Shown here in pieces: positions 16,256 through 25,049 of a DNA stretch of 64,000 bases. Source of the stretch: Gracilibacillus alcaliphilus. GTDB taxonomy: Bacteria > Bacillota > Bacilli > Bacillales > Amphibacillaceae. Position 1 is the first letter of the stretch. Each line of letters begins with the position of its first letter. The stretch lies in contig NZ_JAFBFA010000003.1 in assembly GCF_016909015.1 (NCBI RefSeq), forward strand, positions 62,001 through 126,000. Direction: 5' to 3'. The notes below the pieces were generated by a model that did no database searches, was not told the DNA's origin, and saw nothing but the letters and a program-made list of their open reading frames with translations. The position numbers and the translations under genes were made by a program.

Positions 16256-17749
16256 ATGAAACGAGTTTCAAGTGTTTTTTATATAACTGTTACATTAGTT
16301 ACCATATTTGTTTTTCTGGGTGCTTCATTACCAAAACAATTTGAACAGATAACAACCAATATAAATTCCTTCCTTTCCACAACATTCGGATGGTACTACA
16401 TGTGGCTTATGTCGGCATTAATCATTCTGTCAATATTTATTGCTGTAAGCCCATATGGAAAAATCCGTCTTGGAAAAAATAATGAAAAACCCGATTTTTC
16501 TACTCCATCATGGATAGCCATGCTATTCTCTGCAGGATTAGGAATTGGACTCGTGTTCTATGGTGCTGCTGAACCGCTTTTTCACGGATTTTTGGATGCG
16601 CCATTTGCAGAGGTTGGTACCGATCAGGCATTCAAGCAGGGACTTGCCGTTACGTACCTTCACTGGGGGATACATGGATGGGCACTGTATGGCTTCATCG
16701 CACTTGCATTGGCTTTTTTCCAATTTCGTAAAGGGGAACCTGGCTTAATTTCCACGACGTTGAAGCCTTTGTTTGGGGAAACAATCATGAAAGGACCACT
16801 CGGAAAAATGATAGATGTACTTGCCTCGTTTGCAACCATTTTTGGTGTGGCGACCTCCCTTGGCTTTGGTGCATTACAGGTTAATGGAGGATTGAATCAT
16901 CTTTTCGGCATAGAAGTTAATTTTACTGCACAATTTATCATTGTAGCTATTATAACCGTATTATTCCTTATCTCTTCCTGGTTAGGTTTGAGCAAAGGAA
17001 TTAGATATTTATCAAATGTAAATATGGTAGTTGCCATCTTACTGCTTTTAGGAATGATAATCATCGGGCCAACATTACTAATTATGAATATGTTTACAGA
17101 AACATTTGGACTATATTTTCAAAATATCATCCAGTGGAGTTTCCGTACTGCCCCACTCGGCAGTGATAATAGGACATGGGTTGATGCTTGGACCATTTTT
17201 TACTGGGCATGGTGGATTTCCTGGGCACCATTTGTTGGAATGTTCATCGCCCGTGTATCACGCGGAAGAACAATCAGGCAATTTATGATAGGTGTTATAC
17301 TTGCACCAACACTTATTATTGCTATATGGTTTGCAGCCTTTGGAACAACAGCAGGCCATATACAAAACAGCGGTGTTGACTTGTCACAATATACGACGGA
17401 ATTAGTCCTATTTAATATGTTTGATCAATTGCCATTTTCATTCTTTTTATCCCTCTTGGCAATTTTACTTATTACAACTTTTTTCATTACATCTGCAGAC
17501 TCTGCAACATTAGTACTAGGTATTCAATCAACAAATGGTTCATTGACACCTCCGAGAACTATAAAATTTTCTCTCGGACTTGCACAATCAGCTGTAGCTC
17601 TCATTTTACTTTATGTCGGCGGGTTAACGGCACTACAAAATACCATTATAACCGCTGCATTCCCATTTTCCTTTATTCTAATTCTGATGGGAGTTTCACT
17701 AGTTAAAGCACTTAATAATGAAATAAAACTAATGAAGCGAGAAAAATAA
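16256..17749 (+). CDS. BCCT-family glycine betaine/choline/carnitine transporter
   Basis: 497 residues with twelve predicted membrane segments. Family signature is clear: GLGIGLVFYGAAEP in segment 3, the aromatic box segment WTIFYWAWWISWAPFVGMFI near residue 320, and FFITSADSATLVLG late. Imports compatible solutes with Na+ or H+. Length is shorter than BetP, with no long N- or C-terminal osmosensing tail, so transport may be regulated mainly by transcription. Fits a salt-tolerant host. Monocistronic; ATG follows CGGAGGTTTCAT. Confidence 0.95.
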   Translation: MKRVSSVFYITVTLVTIFVFLGASLPKQFEQITTNINSFLSTTFGWYYMWLMSALIILSIFIAVSPYGKIRLGKNNEKPDFSTPSWIAMLFSAGLGIGLVFYGAAEPLFHGFLDAPFAEVGTDQAFKQGLAVTYLHWGIHGWALYGFIALALAFFQFRKGEPGLISTTLKPLFGETIMKGPLGKMIDVLASFATIFGVATSLGFGALQVNGGLNHLFGIEVNFTAQFIIVAIITVLFLISSWLGLSKGIRYLSNVNMVVAILLLLGMIIIGPTLLIMNMFTETFGLYFQNIIQWSFRTAPLGSDNRTWVDAWTIFYWAWWISWAPFVGMFIARVSRGRTIRQFMIGVILAPTLIIAIWFAAFGTTAGHIQNSGVDLSQYTTELVLFNMFDQLPFSFFLSLLAILLITTFFITSADSATLVLGIQSTNGSLTPPRTIKFSLGLAQSAVALILLYVGGLTALQNTIITAAFPFSFILILMGVSLVKALNNEIKLMKREK

Positions 17750-17779
17750 GCAGGAAGCATCAGGGCGGTGCTCCTGCTT
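17748..17779 (+). terminator. Hairpin at the end of the BCCT gene
   Basis: AAGCAGGA (17748-17755) pairs with TCCTGCTT (17772-17779), with more pairing inside. The T tract is on the minus-strand side, so it may terminate minus-strand transcripts better than plus-strand ones. It directly adjoins the group II intron remnant. Confidence 0.5.
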
Positions 17780-17792
17780 CCAATGTGTCATC

Positions 17793-17868
17793 TATACCGA
17801 GTAGGTGTCGGCCATTACTGACCACACCACTCACAGAGCCCACACGTGCGGATCTTCGCCTGTGGCTC
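17793..17868 (-). mobile_element. Group II intron 3' end remnant (domains V and VI)
   Basis: On the minus strand 17868-17836 folds as a 33-base hairpin, starting GAGCC and ending GGGCTC, with the AGC triad and the CGCACGTGTGG bulge region expected of intron domain V. It is followed by CTGTGAG and, after a second stem, CACCTACTCG, the sequence that marks domain VI and the 3' end in bacterial class C introns. No reverse transcriptase and no 5' half remain. Class C introns insert near terminators, and a hairpin adjoins it at 17748-17779. Confidence 0.58.
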
Positions 17869-18067
17869 TTCCCATATATCACTTTTAGAGATAACGTTCT
17901 TCATATAGATGCAAAACCAACTAAACAAAGGGCTGAAAAGAATTCATTATCTAATGTTGAATGAACCATAGGCTTTTAGCACTATTCCATGCAACCATCC
18001 GGATTCCTCTCAGATTCTCTTCCCCCATTCTTTCTCACAATTCCATATCGGACTATATGCATCACAC

Positions 18068-20035
18068 TTATATCTTTGGTTTCAGCAGCTTAATCACTGA
18101 CATGATAAGTATGATCATACCAACGCCAAATCCTGCTGTGGATAAAGGAGCAAGTAAAAATCGCATGAGCTCACCTTGCACAAAAAAGCTCGCAAGCATG
18201 ACAACCATACATATCACTGTAAAAATCCCAACTGTTAAACTTCCTATAAAATCATTCAAATGATGATTTTCCTCACGAACTATCGTAACTTTATTGTCCT
18301 TAAGAAGAGGCAAATCTAACAATTTCGGAATGTAGTCCTCTAACTGACCCTTAACCTTATTTAGATGATCCTCAGCCAACTGTGCTTTATCCATTTGATT
18401 CGCGTATGATTCACTCGCTGTAGTCAATGAGTATTCTTCATCTACAGATGACAATGTCCCATCCAGGGTAATGATTGCTCTAAATGCACCAGCAACAGTC
18501 GGCTTTAATGACAGCCCCATCTCGGTTATCATCGACATCAGCCGTTCCATCAGGACACTAGTTGGATCATGTGAAAAAGAGGCTTCTGATAAAAGTCTGC
18601 TGAGGCGCTGTTCTATCCTCTCTTCATCAAGTGAATCATCCCCATCACAAACCCTCAACAACCCCAGTGCCATTCCTTTTGTATCATTATTACTGTAACC
18701 CATTAAAAAACTTAACATACCAGCCCGTTCATCATCTGATAAATAACCAACTGAGCCGAAGTCAATCAGTGCAACTTCTCCATCAGTTGTCAACATAATG
18801 TTACCGGGATGTGGATCAGCATGAAAGATACCAATCATCAGTATTTGATTCAAAAATGCATGCATGATCATCTCTGAAACGTCAGTTGTCACTTCTTTTG
18901 TAAAACTATTTCCTTCCATGTATTCCAATGTTAATACATGCTTCGTAGAGTACTCAGAATAAACTTTAGGCACCCTTATACGAATACCGTGTTCCTTAAA
19001 TGCTTTTCTTAACGTGTTTGTATTCAGCGCTTCAATTTCAAAATCGGTTTCTTCGAGAAGATTCTTTTTAAATCCCTTTGCAAGTTCTATTAAACCAAGC
19101 CTTTTAATTTTAGACGATCGTTCTGACAGCCATGACACAAATTGAATTAATAAATCCAAATCCACTGTCATCTTTTGTTTCACATTCGGTCTTAAAATCT
19201 TAACGACAACGGTCTCCCCAGTTGACTTAAGCTTCGCTAGATGGACTTGTCCAATAGACGCAGCCGCAATGGGTTGCATATCAAATGATTCATAAATTTC
19301 ATCGATTTTACCAATTTTGTGATCAATAATCGTTTTAAGTTCATTTTCACTCAAAGGTTTTACTTGATCATGTAAACTAGAAAACGCCTTGATATAATTA
19401 CTAGGTAACATGTCTTTTTTTGTCGATAATACTTGCGCAAACTTAACAAAAATTCCACCCATGTTTTCAAGAACTTCAGCAATAACATATGGCAGTTTCG
19501 CATGATCCTGTTGAATCAAATGATTTAAACCTTTTCGTGATACAATCCAGAAGAGCTGCATCATGCGTATGAAACCACGAATTTTATTCACTATATATAG
19601 GAGTGGGTTCGAGGCTTGTAATATTTTAAAATTGAAAAGACACAGAAGCATATAGGTATAGCAGGCGATAAAGATAATTAACAGCGGGTAATAGATAAAC
19701 ATAACTCTTAATATCTCATTCGTATCGGATGTATTGGAAATTTGATTGAAGTATGTAAATGTTAGCACGAGTGTCACGATGGCTGTACTAAATAGCACAG
19801 CCATCATTAACTTGAGCTGTTCATTTTTAAATGCTTTGATATTCGCTATTATAAAATAAAAAATGAGAGCAGCAATAATGATACTGTTCAAATAAAATTC
19901 TTCTAGCACTTGAACCAGCACACTAACAACAAGCGCACTGACTAATGATAGGATTACTTTGTAATTCGTGTTGAATAAAGAAGTAAGCAATAAGAATAGC
20001 AGGAACAACACAATGAACACACTTAAAAAGGACAT
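18068..20035 (-). CDS. ABC1/AarF/UbiB-family atypical kinase
   Basis: 655 residues. About five membrane segments occupy residues 1-145, then the ABC1 kinase-like domain, then two C-terminal membrane segments. Seen: KFAQVLS in place of the family KxGQ motif, the Ala-rich loop AAASIGQVHLA, VVVKILRP (ATP-binding Lys), FHADPHPGNIML and LIDFGSVG. UbiB/ADCK relatives support quinone and lipid biology rather than protein phosphorylation. The Gly to Ala change in KxGQ is unusual. The N-terminal membrane block is longer than in classic AarF. ATG start; its AGGTGGA ribosome site lies inside a hairpin (20043-20088). Confidence 0.9.
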   Translation of the reverse strand: MSFLSVFIVLFLLFLLLTSLFNTNYKVILSLVSALVVSVLVQVLEEFYLNSIIIAALIFYFIIANIKAFKNEQLKLMMAVLFSTAIVTLVLTFTYFNQISNTSDTNEILRVMFIYYPLLIIFIACYTYMLLCLFNFKILQASNPLLYIVNKIRGFIRMMQLFWIVSRKGLNHLIQQDHAKLPYVIAEVLENMGGIFVKFAQVLSTKKDMLPSNYIKAFSSLHDQVKPLSENELKTIIDHKIGKIDEIYESFDMQPIAAASIGQVHLAKLKSTGETVVVKILRPNVKQKMTVDLDLLIQFVSWLSERSSKIKRLGLIELAKGFKKNLLEETDFEIEALNTNTLRKAFKEHGIRIRVPKVYSEYSTKHVLTLEYMEGNSFTKEVTTDVSEMIMHAFLNQILMIGIFHADPHPGNIMLTTDGEVALIDFGSVGYLSDDERAGMLSFLMGYSNNDTKGMALGLLRVCDGDDSLDEERIEQRLSRLLSEASFSHDPTSVLMERLMSMITEMGLSLKPTVAGAFRAIITLDGTLSSVDEEYSLTTASESYANQMDKAQLAEDHLNKVKGQLEDYIPKLLDLPLLKDNKVTIVREENHHLNDFIGSLTVGIFTVICMVVMLASFFVQGELMRFLLAPLSTAGFGVGMIILIMSVIKLLKPKI

Positions 20036-20042
20036 ATCTCAT

Positions 20043-20088
20043 TCCACCTAATCACTTTAGTTGATTACAGTTTAAGTGATTAGGTGGA
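20043..20088 (-). promoter_or_regulatory. Hairpin that covers the ribosome site of the AarF-like gene
   Basis: A 15-base perfect stem (20043-20057 with 20074-20088). On the minus strand the 3' arm contains AGGTGGA, the only ribosome site for the gene starting at 20035. Formation of the hairpin in RNA would block translation. As DNA the same symmetry could be an operator. Confidence 0.55.
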
Positions 20089-20149
20089 TTTTGTAAACGT
20101 GGACTAATACTTAAAAGCAACAACCAATCTTGTTATGACTTTATTCTCT

Positions 20150-21661
20150 CTAAGCATGGGACACCCTCGGCATGGAGATTGACTCTTTTCCCAATTCAGC
20201 CCAGATATACTGCAACAATAGCTGTTGTTTCACATCTTGATGTGCTTCACTATCCCACAAATTATTTAACTCATTTGGATCCTCTTGCAAGTCAAAGATT
20301 TCCCCATAGGATTGATTATAATAAACCGTGATCTTGTATCTCTCGGTAATCAGTGTTTTTTGATGAATGGTTGTCGGCTCATGACGAAATTCACAAATAG
20401 CATGATCCCGTGCCTTGTCTCGGTTGCCCAGCCAGACATCTTTCTGATCTACCCCTGTCATCTGGATTGGAATGTCTGTACCAGCAAAGGATAAAAAAGT
20501 AGGCGCCAGATCAACCAGTGATTGGATAGACTTGGACGTTACCCCTGCTGGGACATGGTTCGGGTATCTGACAATAAACGGAAGTTTGATTAAATCCTCG
20601 TAATGAAAACCACCTTTGTACTGCAGTCCATGCTGGCCAAAGAAATGCCCGTGATCTGTGGTAAAAACAATAATGGTGTTGTCCGCTAAACCTAGTTCAT
20701 CTAACTTATCGACTATTTTCCCAATATATTTATCCATCAAGCTGATCATGCCGTAGTAGGTGGCAACCAATTGTTTACGATCATATTCTGAAATATTCCG
20801 GTGGGATAAATAACCGTGAATAGCCATTCCCGTTTCTTGTAAGTAAGAAAAGTCAGGGTTATCCTCTTGTGTCTTTCTGAAATGTGGCGGATTCTGTTCA
20901 TGTTCACCCGGCACCATTTCTGGAATCGTCAGATCCGCTGGATTATACATAGTATCCCATGGTTCTGGGGCTAAATAGGGCGGATGCGGATCAAAAAAAC
21001 TAGACCAAAGAAAAAATGGTTCATCATTCGTTTTATGCTTTTCCAGTCTTTTATTAGTTTGCTCGGCAATCCATTTACTATAGTGAAATTCTTCAGGGAT
21101 GTCCCATGTATGCCACTTATCGGGATCCATATTTCCCGTTGGCGGTACAAAATAATCCCGCCAATTGGTGCACCCATTCTCTTCTAACCAAATCGCATAA
21201 TGTTGGCCAACATGCTGCTCATTGGTATGATTTCGCGCTAATTCCACATGGTCAAAACCATAAAAGGGTCCATGAAACCCTTTCCAAAATTCGAGATCAT
21301 GAAGGACAGGATCCGCCTCTAGTGATGGGTACTCCTCTGTGCTCTTCAATGGCTGAAAATGGGCTTTGCCAATTAATGATGTCTGATATCCGGCTGCTTT
21401 TAAGTCCTCATTTAAGGTATGGGATTCCTCATCTAATTTAGTTCCCAACGTCCATGCCCCATGTTGACTTGGATACTGACCAGTTATAATCGATGAACGT
21501 GTTGGAGTACAAGTAGGGTTGGGACAATATGCCCGCTCAAATGTAGTGCCTTCTTTGATCAGCCGATCTAAGTTGGGGGTGGATATTTCATCATTAAAGG
21601 CACCAAGTGTATTCCAATGTTGTTGATCACTTGTAATTAGTAAGATGTTCGGTTTATTCAT
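20150..21661 (-). CDS. Type I sulfatase (formylglycine, Cys type)
   Basis: 503 residues. The signature CTPTR-SSIITG is intact, with Cys51 as the residue to be converted to formylglycine. Metal ligands in ITSDQQ (D12) and FTTDHGHFFGQHG. Active-site FFDPHPPYLAPEPWD is typical of glycan sulfatases. No signal peptide, so it should act in the cytoplasm on imported sulfated sugars. ATG start after AAGGAGG. Divergent from an AraC gene that is now frameshifted. A formylglycine-generating enzyme (FGE or anSME) is needed and is not in this window. Confidence 0.93.
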   Translation of the reverse strand: MNKPNILLITSDQQHWNTLGAFNDEISTPNLDRLIKEGTTFERAYCPNPTCTPTRSSIITGQYPSQHGAWTLGTKLDEESHTLNEDLKAAGYQTSLIGKAHFQPLKSTEEYPSLEADPVLHDLEFWKGFHGPFYGFDHVELARNHTNEQHVGQHYAIWLEENGCTNWRDYFVPPTGNMDPDKWHTWDIPEEFHYSKWIAEQTNKRLEKHKTNDEPFFLWSSFFDPHPPYLAPEPWDTMYNPADLTIPEMVPGEHEQNPPHFRKTQEDNPDFSYLQETGMAIHGYLSHRNISEYDRKQLVATYYGMISLMDKYIGKIVDKLDELGLADNTIIVFTTDHGHFFGQHGLQYKGGFHYEDLIKLPFIVRYPNHVPAGVTSKSIQSLVDLAPTFLSFAGTDIPIQMTGVDQKDVWLGNRDKARDHAICEFRHEPTTIHQKTLITERYKITVYYNQSYGEIFDLQEDPNELNNLWDSEAHQDVKQQLLLQYIWAELGKESISMPRVSHA

Positions 21662-21710
21662 TTTGGCAATACCTCCTTATTCCCTATATTGTAAAGGGTG
21701 GATTGGCTTA

Positions 21711-21735
21711 TAGAAATAGCATAATGTTATTTCTA
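21711..21735. promoter_or_regulatory. Inverted repeat between divergent sulfatase and AraC genes
   Basis: TAGAAATA (21711-21718) and TATTTCTA (21728-21735) are exact complements separated by 9 bases. It covers the -35 region of a possible sulfatase promoter (minus-strand TACAAT near 21690). Candidate operator for the neighbouring AraC regulator. Confidence 0.42.
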
Positions 21736-21789
21736 ATTGTCATTTTGTTAGATGGGAGGTAGAATAACCTCAAAGAGAGGAGCATAACT

Positions 21790-22640
21790 GTGAGAGAAGC
21801 TGACAAGGAGTTTGCAGATTATTTTTATTTAACACCCCCATCATTTAAGAATATTAGTGGTATTTGGCCATTAAGAGCTGGCAGAAATATCGCAAAAGAA
21901 AATTATCATATCGGTCCTAGGTTTATTGATAGTTATAGCTTTCACTTTGTCCTAGAAGGAGAAATAGCCTACAAATATGATGACAAGACGATCCTATTAC
22001 AAAAAGGGGGCATGTTCTGCCTGCATCCAGATATTGCCTATGAATACTATACATTAAGCCACCATCTTCAACTAAAGATGGGATGGATCGCTTTCTCCAA
22101 AGCACAAATGACCGAAATTATCTCTTCTTTAAAACTGACAAAGCAGCAATCCTCCCTCCAGATTGTCGATTATCAGCATGTTCATCAGACACTAACGTCT
22201 GTCTTTCGCGTATTAGAAACATTCGATGATACAGAAATGGTTCAAGTCCTTCAATTACAACAACTTGTCTATCAATTAATTTACTTGCTATTGGATCATA
22301 CGCAACAACCTAACCATGCGCGTTCCACTTGGCTGGAACGCGGCAAAGCATATATAGACCAGCATTATACAGAAAGGATTACCATTCAAGATACAGCAAA
22401 TTATGTCGGCGTCAACCGCTCCTATTTTTCAGAGCAATTTTCAACCATTTATGGTATCGCCCCCATAAAGTATCTGCAAAAATTGCGCCTTGAGGGAAAG
22501 AGATGTTACGCACCACCTCTCACAGTATCACAGAAATCGCCCTATCATTAGGCTATCCGAATTTATATGCTTTTACCAGGGCTTTTAGTCAATATTATCA
22601 GCTGACACCGACACATTATCGGAATAATGATGAAAAATAG
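21790..22640 (+). pseudogene. AraC-family regulator, frameshifted near the C terminus
   Basis: Starts at GTG after AGAGAGGAG. The cupin half (YSFHFVLEGEIAYKYDD) and the first HTH (IQDTANYVGVNRSYFSEQFS) are intact. The frame then breaks after LRLEG near 22495 and stops at 22551. The +1 frame continues with KEMLRTTSHSITEIALSLGY and AFSQYYQLTPTHY and stops at 22640, which is the normal second HTH. Loss of one base in a GAG-GCG-AAA-GAG context would explain it. As it stands the second HTH is lost, so DNA binding is probably impaired. A sequencing error is possible. Confidence 0.75.
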
Positions 22641-22648
22641 CTTTATAA

Positions 22649-23323
22649 TTATAAGTTCATTGTTATTCTATACTGTTTTGGTGTACAGTCCATTATTTTC
22701 TTGAATGTTTTGGAGAAATAGGCAGAATCATAGTAGCCTAAAAATTCTGAGATATTAATAATGGCCATATCGGTATGAAGTAATAAGTAACTTGCTTCTG
22801 CAATTCTAAGTTGATGAACATACTGAATTGGTGTAACCCCATAAATTTCTTTGAAAATTGATATGGTGTAGTTAATACTTTTATTAATTAATTTGGCCAG
22901 TGTTCTAATATTGATAGGCTCTCTATAGTTTTTCATGATATATGTTTGAATATCTTGTGCATATTTCAGTTTCATAGGTGATAATGTCATTAGACTAAGT
23001 TCTCTTGCTATGACACCGATTATTTCTATTAGAATGCCATTGCATATAGTATGTTTATAACTTTTTTCTCCATTACTTTCATAATACAAACTCTCAAAAC
23101 GCTGTCTGAAAAATCGGACATCCCTCACTGTTAAATGTAAGAATCTCTCCTGCCTTAAAAAAGAAATATCCTCTAAACATTGCCCTACTGCATGAAATAA
23201 AATAGTGATTTTTTGATGCGGCTCATGATTTAGATTATATGCAGATCGCTTGGTTTGTTCTGGAATAAATAAAATTTCTCCCTGTCCTATCACAATGTTT
23301 TTGTTATCGCTTCTTCCATACAA
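22649..23323 (-). pseudogene. AraC-family regulator, 5' damaged by an in-frame stop
   Basis: 224 residues readable from TTG 23323, shorter than the usual 270-300. C-terminal HTH pair is intact (IRTLAKLINKSINYTISIFK, IINISEFLGYYDSAYFSKTF). The N-terminal cupin is incomplete, starting only at IVIGQGEILFIPE. Upstream in the same frame, a TTG at 23362 has its own AGGAGTG ribosome site and reads MKLYLSEMPV, then TAG (23330-23332). So either a nonsense mutation broke the gene or translation restarts weakly at 23323. The first cupin strands are missing in both readings. It is divergent to the importer operon it would regulate. Confidence 0.6.
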
Positions 23324-23410
23324 TTCCTGCTATACAGGCATTTCAGACAGATATAATTTCAAATTATACGCACTCCTAATCTGAATTTATATAATATCCA
23401 AATAATTCAT

Positions 23411-23444
23411 AGTGATATTGTACAAAGAAGAGTGATATTCTACA
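23411..23444. promoter_or_regulatory. Direct repeats resembling AraC half-sites
   Basis: AGTGATATTGTACA (23411-23424) and AGTGATATTCTACA (23431-23444) match at 13 of 14 bases and start exactly 20 bases apart, two helical turns. They end where the -35 of a promoter with a TATATA -10 (23466-23471) would lie, the usual position for an AraC activator. Confidence 0.55.
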
Positions 23445-23482
23445 TGAAACACGAACGGGATCTGATATATACTTGCACATAA

Positions 23483-23496
23483 TGTAGGCGCTTACA
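23483..23496. promoter_or_regulatory. cre-like site before the importer operon
   Basis: TGTAGGCGCTTACA matches the CcpA consensus at 13 of 14 positions (G for A at position 5). It lies 29 bases before the binding-protein gene, near the predicted transcription start, a position suited to repression. Confidence 0.6.
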
Positions 23497-23524
23497 TTGA
23501 TATATTAAAAATGGAGGTATCAAA

Positions 23525-24982
23525 ATGGGGAAACACATTCGACTGATTTTTGTCTTATGGATCATTATTCTGTCCGCATGTAATTCGACAGATCTAAGCG
23601 AAAATGCAAGTAGTGATGGGAATAACTCAACAGATGAAGTTGTACTGAGGATAATGGACTGGAGTGATAGCGTAAAAGATATTAGAGAAGAATTCCATGA
23701 GCAATTTATGGAAAAATACCCTCATATCCAAATTGAATATACACAATTAACAGTAGATCAATATAAGAATACTATTATGACAGCTGTCAGTGCTGGTGAA
23801 GCCCCTGACTTATTTCCGATACCAGGTGGCATGCAATTAGAAGCACTCGTTGAAGATGGCTGGTATCAATCACTGGAACCCTATATCGATGACGAATTCA
23901 AAGACTTATTCGTGGATGGAACTTTCCAAAATGGAAGAACCATGATTAACGACGAAATTTATTCTATCCCTGAAGCGGCACCAATGCCCAGCAGTTTAAT
24001 TTTTTTTAATAAAGATTTATTCGAATTAGCTGGACTTGACCCCGAAGATCCCCCTGAGACATATAGTGAGTTCAGAGAATATGCAAAAAAGATAACTGAA
24101 GCAGGCGATGGCAAGTTTTATGGCATGATTGAAGGAGGGGAACAAGTAAACCGTTGGACAGAAATCATTAGAGATTGGTCGTCCTTAGCTGGGAGCGGTA
24201 TAAATGCGCACTCCCCTGTTAACTTAGCTACTGAAGACATGTCATACGATACAGAACCAACTCTTCATGTGTTCCAGTTAATAAAAGACATTGCAGAAGA
24301 CGGCAGTTTTCACCCTAATACTATGAGCATCTCAGCCCCTGAGGCAAGAGCACTATTTGGACAAGGAAACGCTGGATTTATTGTGCAAGGGCCTTGGAGC
24401 ATAGGCGTATGGAACGAAGAGAACCCAGATTTAAATTATGGAGTGATGGCCCCTCCTGTTCCGGATTCAGGCAGGAAAGGATCTATTCCGATTACAAGTT
24501 CGCAGCCTTGGATTGGCTTATCTGCTGGCAGTAAACATCCGGAAGAAGCTGCTCTTTATCTGAAAGAGTTTTATGGAGGAGACTTTTTTCAAAAGGCAAG
24601 AACAGAGAAGGGTGACGCCTATTCGATCGTCAAAGGAATTAACGAAGAATATTTAGTTGTCGAGCAAACCAATCAGTATTATGATCTGGTTCAAGAATAT
24701 GGCAGGCAAATACCTGATCCAATTATCAGAAAACCAGAAGTTGCAGTTGTTTTTAATGAATTTCAAGATGTATCACCCACTCCGGGAGACATTTTAGGCG
24801 GCGTTGTTGCCGGAGCCTCTGAGGCCGAACCTTTATTAGCGACATATTCTGAACAGTTGGAAACAGCCTGGACGAATGCCATCAATGCTGCGCAAACGAA
24901 CGGAACAGATGTATCTATGGAAGATTTTATTTTTCCAAATTGGAATCCAATGGAGGACTATACTTCTGAAGATTACGAATAG
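23525..24982 (+). CDS. ABC sugar transporter, extracellular binding lipoprotein
   Basis: 485 residues. Lipobox LSAC with the acylated Cys at residue 19. Family 1 sugar-binding protein fold (VVLRIMDWSDSV, EAPDLFPIPGGMQLEALVED-type region, FIVQGPWSIGVW, HPEEAALYLKEF). It captures an oligosaccharide outside the cell and hands it to the two permeases downstream. First gene of an operon with two permeases and a sulfatase, so the ligand is probably a sulfated saccharide. ATG follows TGGAGG. A hairpin lies after the stop codon (24994-25030). Confidence 0.92.
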   Translation: MGKHIRLIFVLWIIILSACNSTDLSENASSDGNNSTDEVVLRIMDWSDSVKDIREEFHEQFMEKYPHIQIEYTQLTVDQYKNTIMTAVSAGEAPDLFPIPGGMQLEALVEDGWYQSLEPYIDDEFKDLFVDGTFQNGRTMINDEIYSIPEAAPMPSSLIFFNKDLFELAGLDPEDPPETYSEFREYAKKITEAGDGKFYGMIEGGEQVNRWTEIIRDWSSLAGSGINAHSPVNLATEDMSYDTEPTLHVFQLIKDIAEDGSFHPNTMSISAPEARALFGQGNAGFIVQGPWSIGVWNEENPDLNYGVMAPPVPDSGRKGSIPITSSQPWIGLSAGSKHPEEAALYLKEFYGGDFFQKARTEKGDAYSIVKGINEEYLVVEQTNQYYDLVQEYGRQIPDPIIRKPEVAVVFNEFQDVSPTPGDILGGVVAGASEAEPLLATYSEQLETAWTNAINAAQTNGTDVSMEDFIFPNWNPMEDYTSEDYE

Positions 24983-24993
24983 TAACCATAAAA

Positions 24994-25030
24994 CTATTCA
25001 AGCAAATCCATTGTTGTCTTGCTTGAATGG
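24994..25030 (+). promoter_or_regulatory. Intercistronic hairpin after the binding-protein gene
   Basis: ATTCAAGCAA (24996-25005) pairs with TTGCTTGAAT (25019-25028), plus two outer pairs including a wobble. It sits between the binding protein and the first permease and has no T tract. Likely mRNA stabiliser that raises binding-protein output. Confidence 0.6.
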
Positions 25031-25049
25031 ATAGAAGGTAGGGGATGGT

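Noticed and set aside
17961..18263. 100-codon plus-strand frame
   Set aside because: Mostly antisense to the AarF-like gene end; composition fits a shadow frame.
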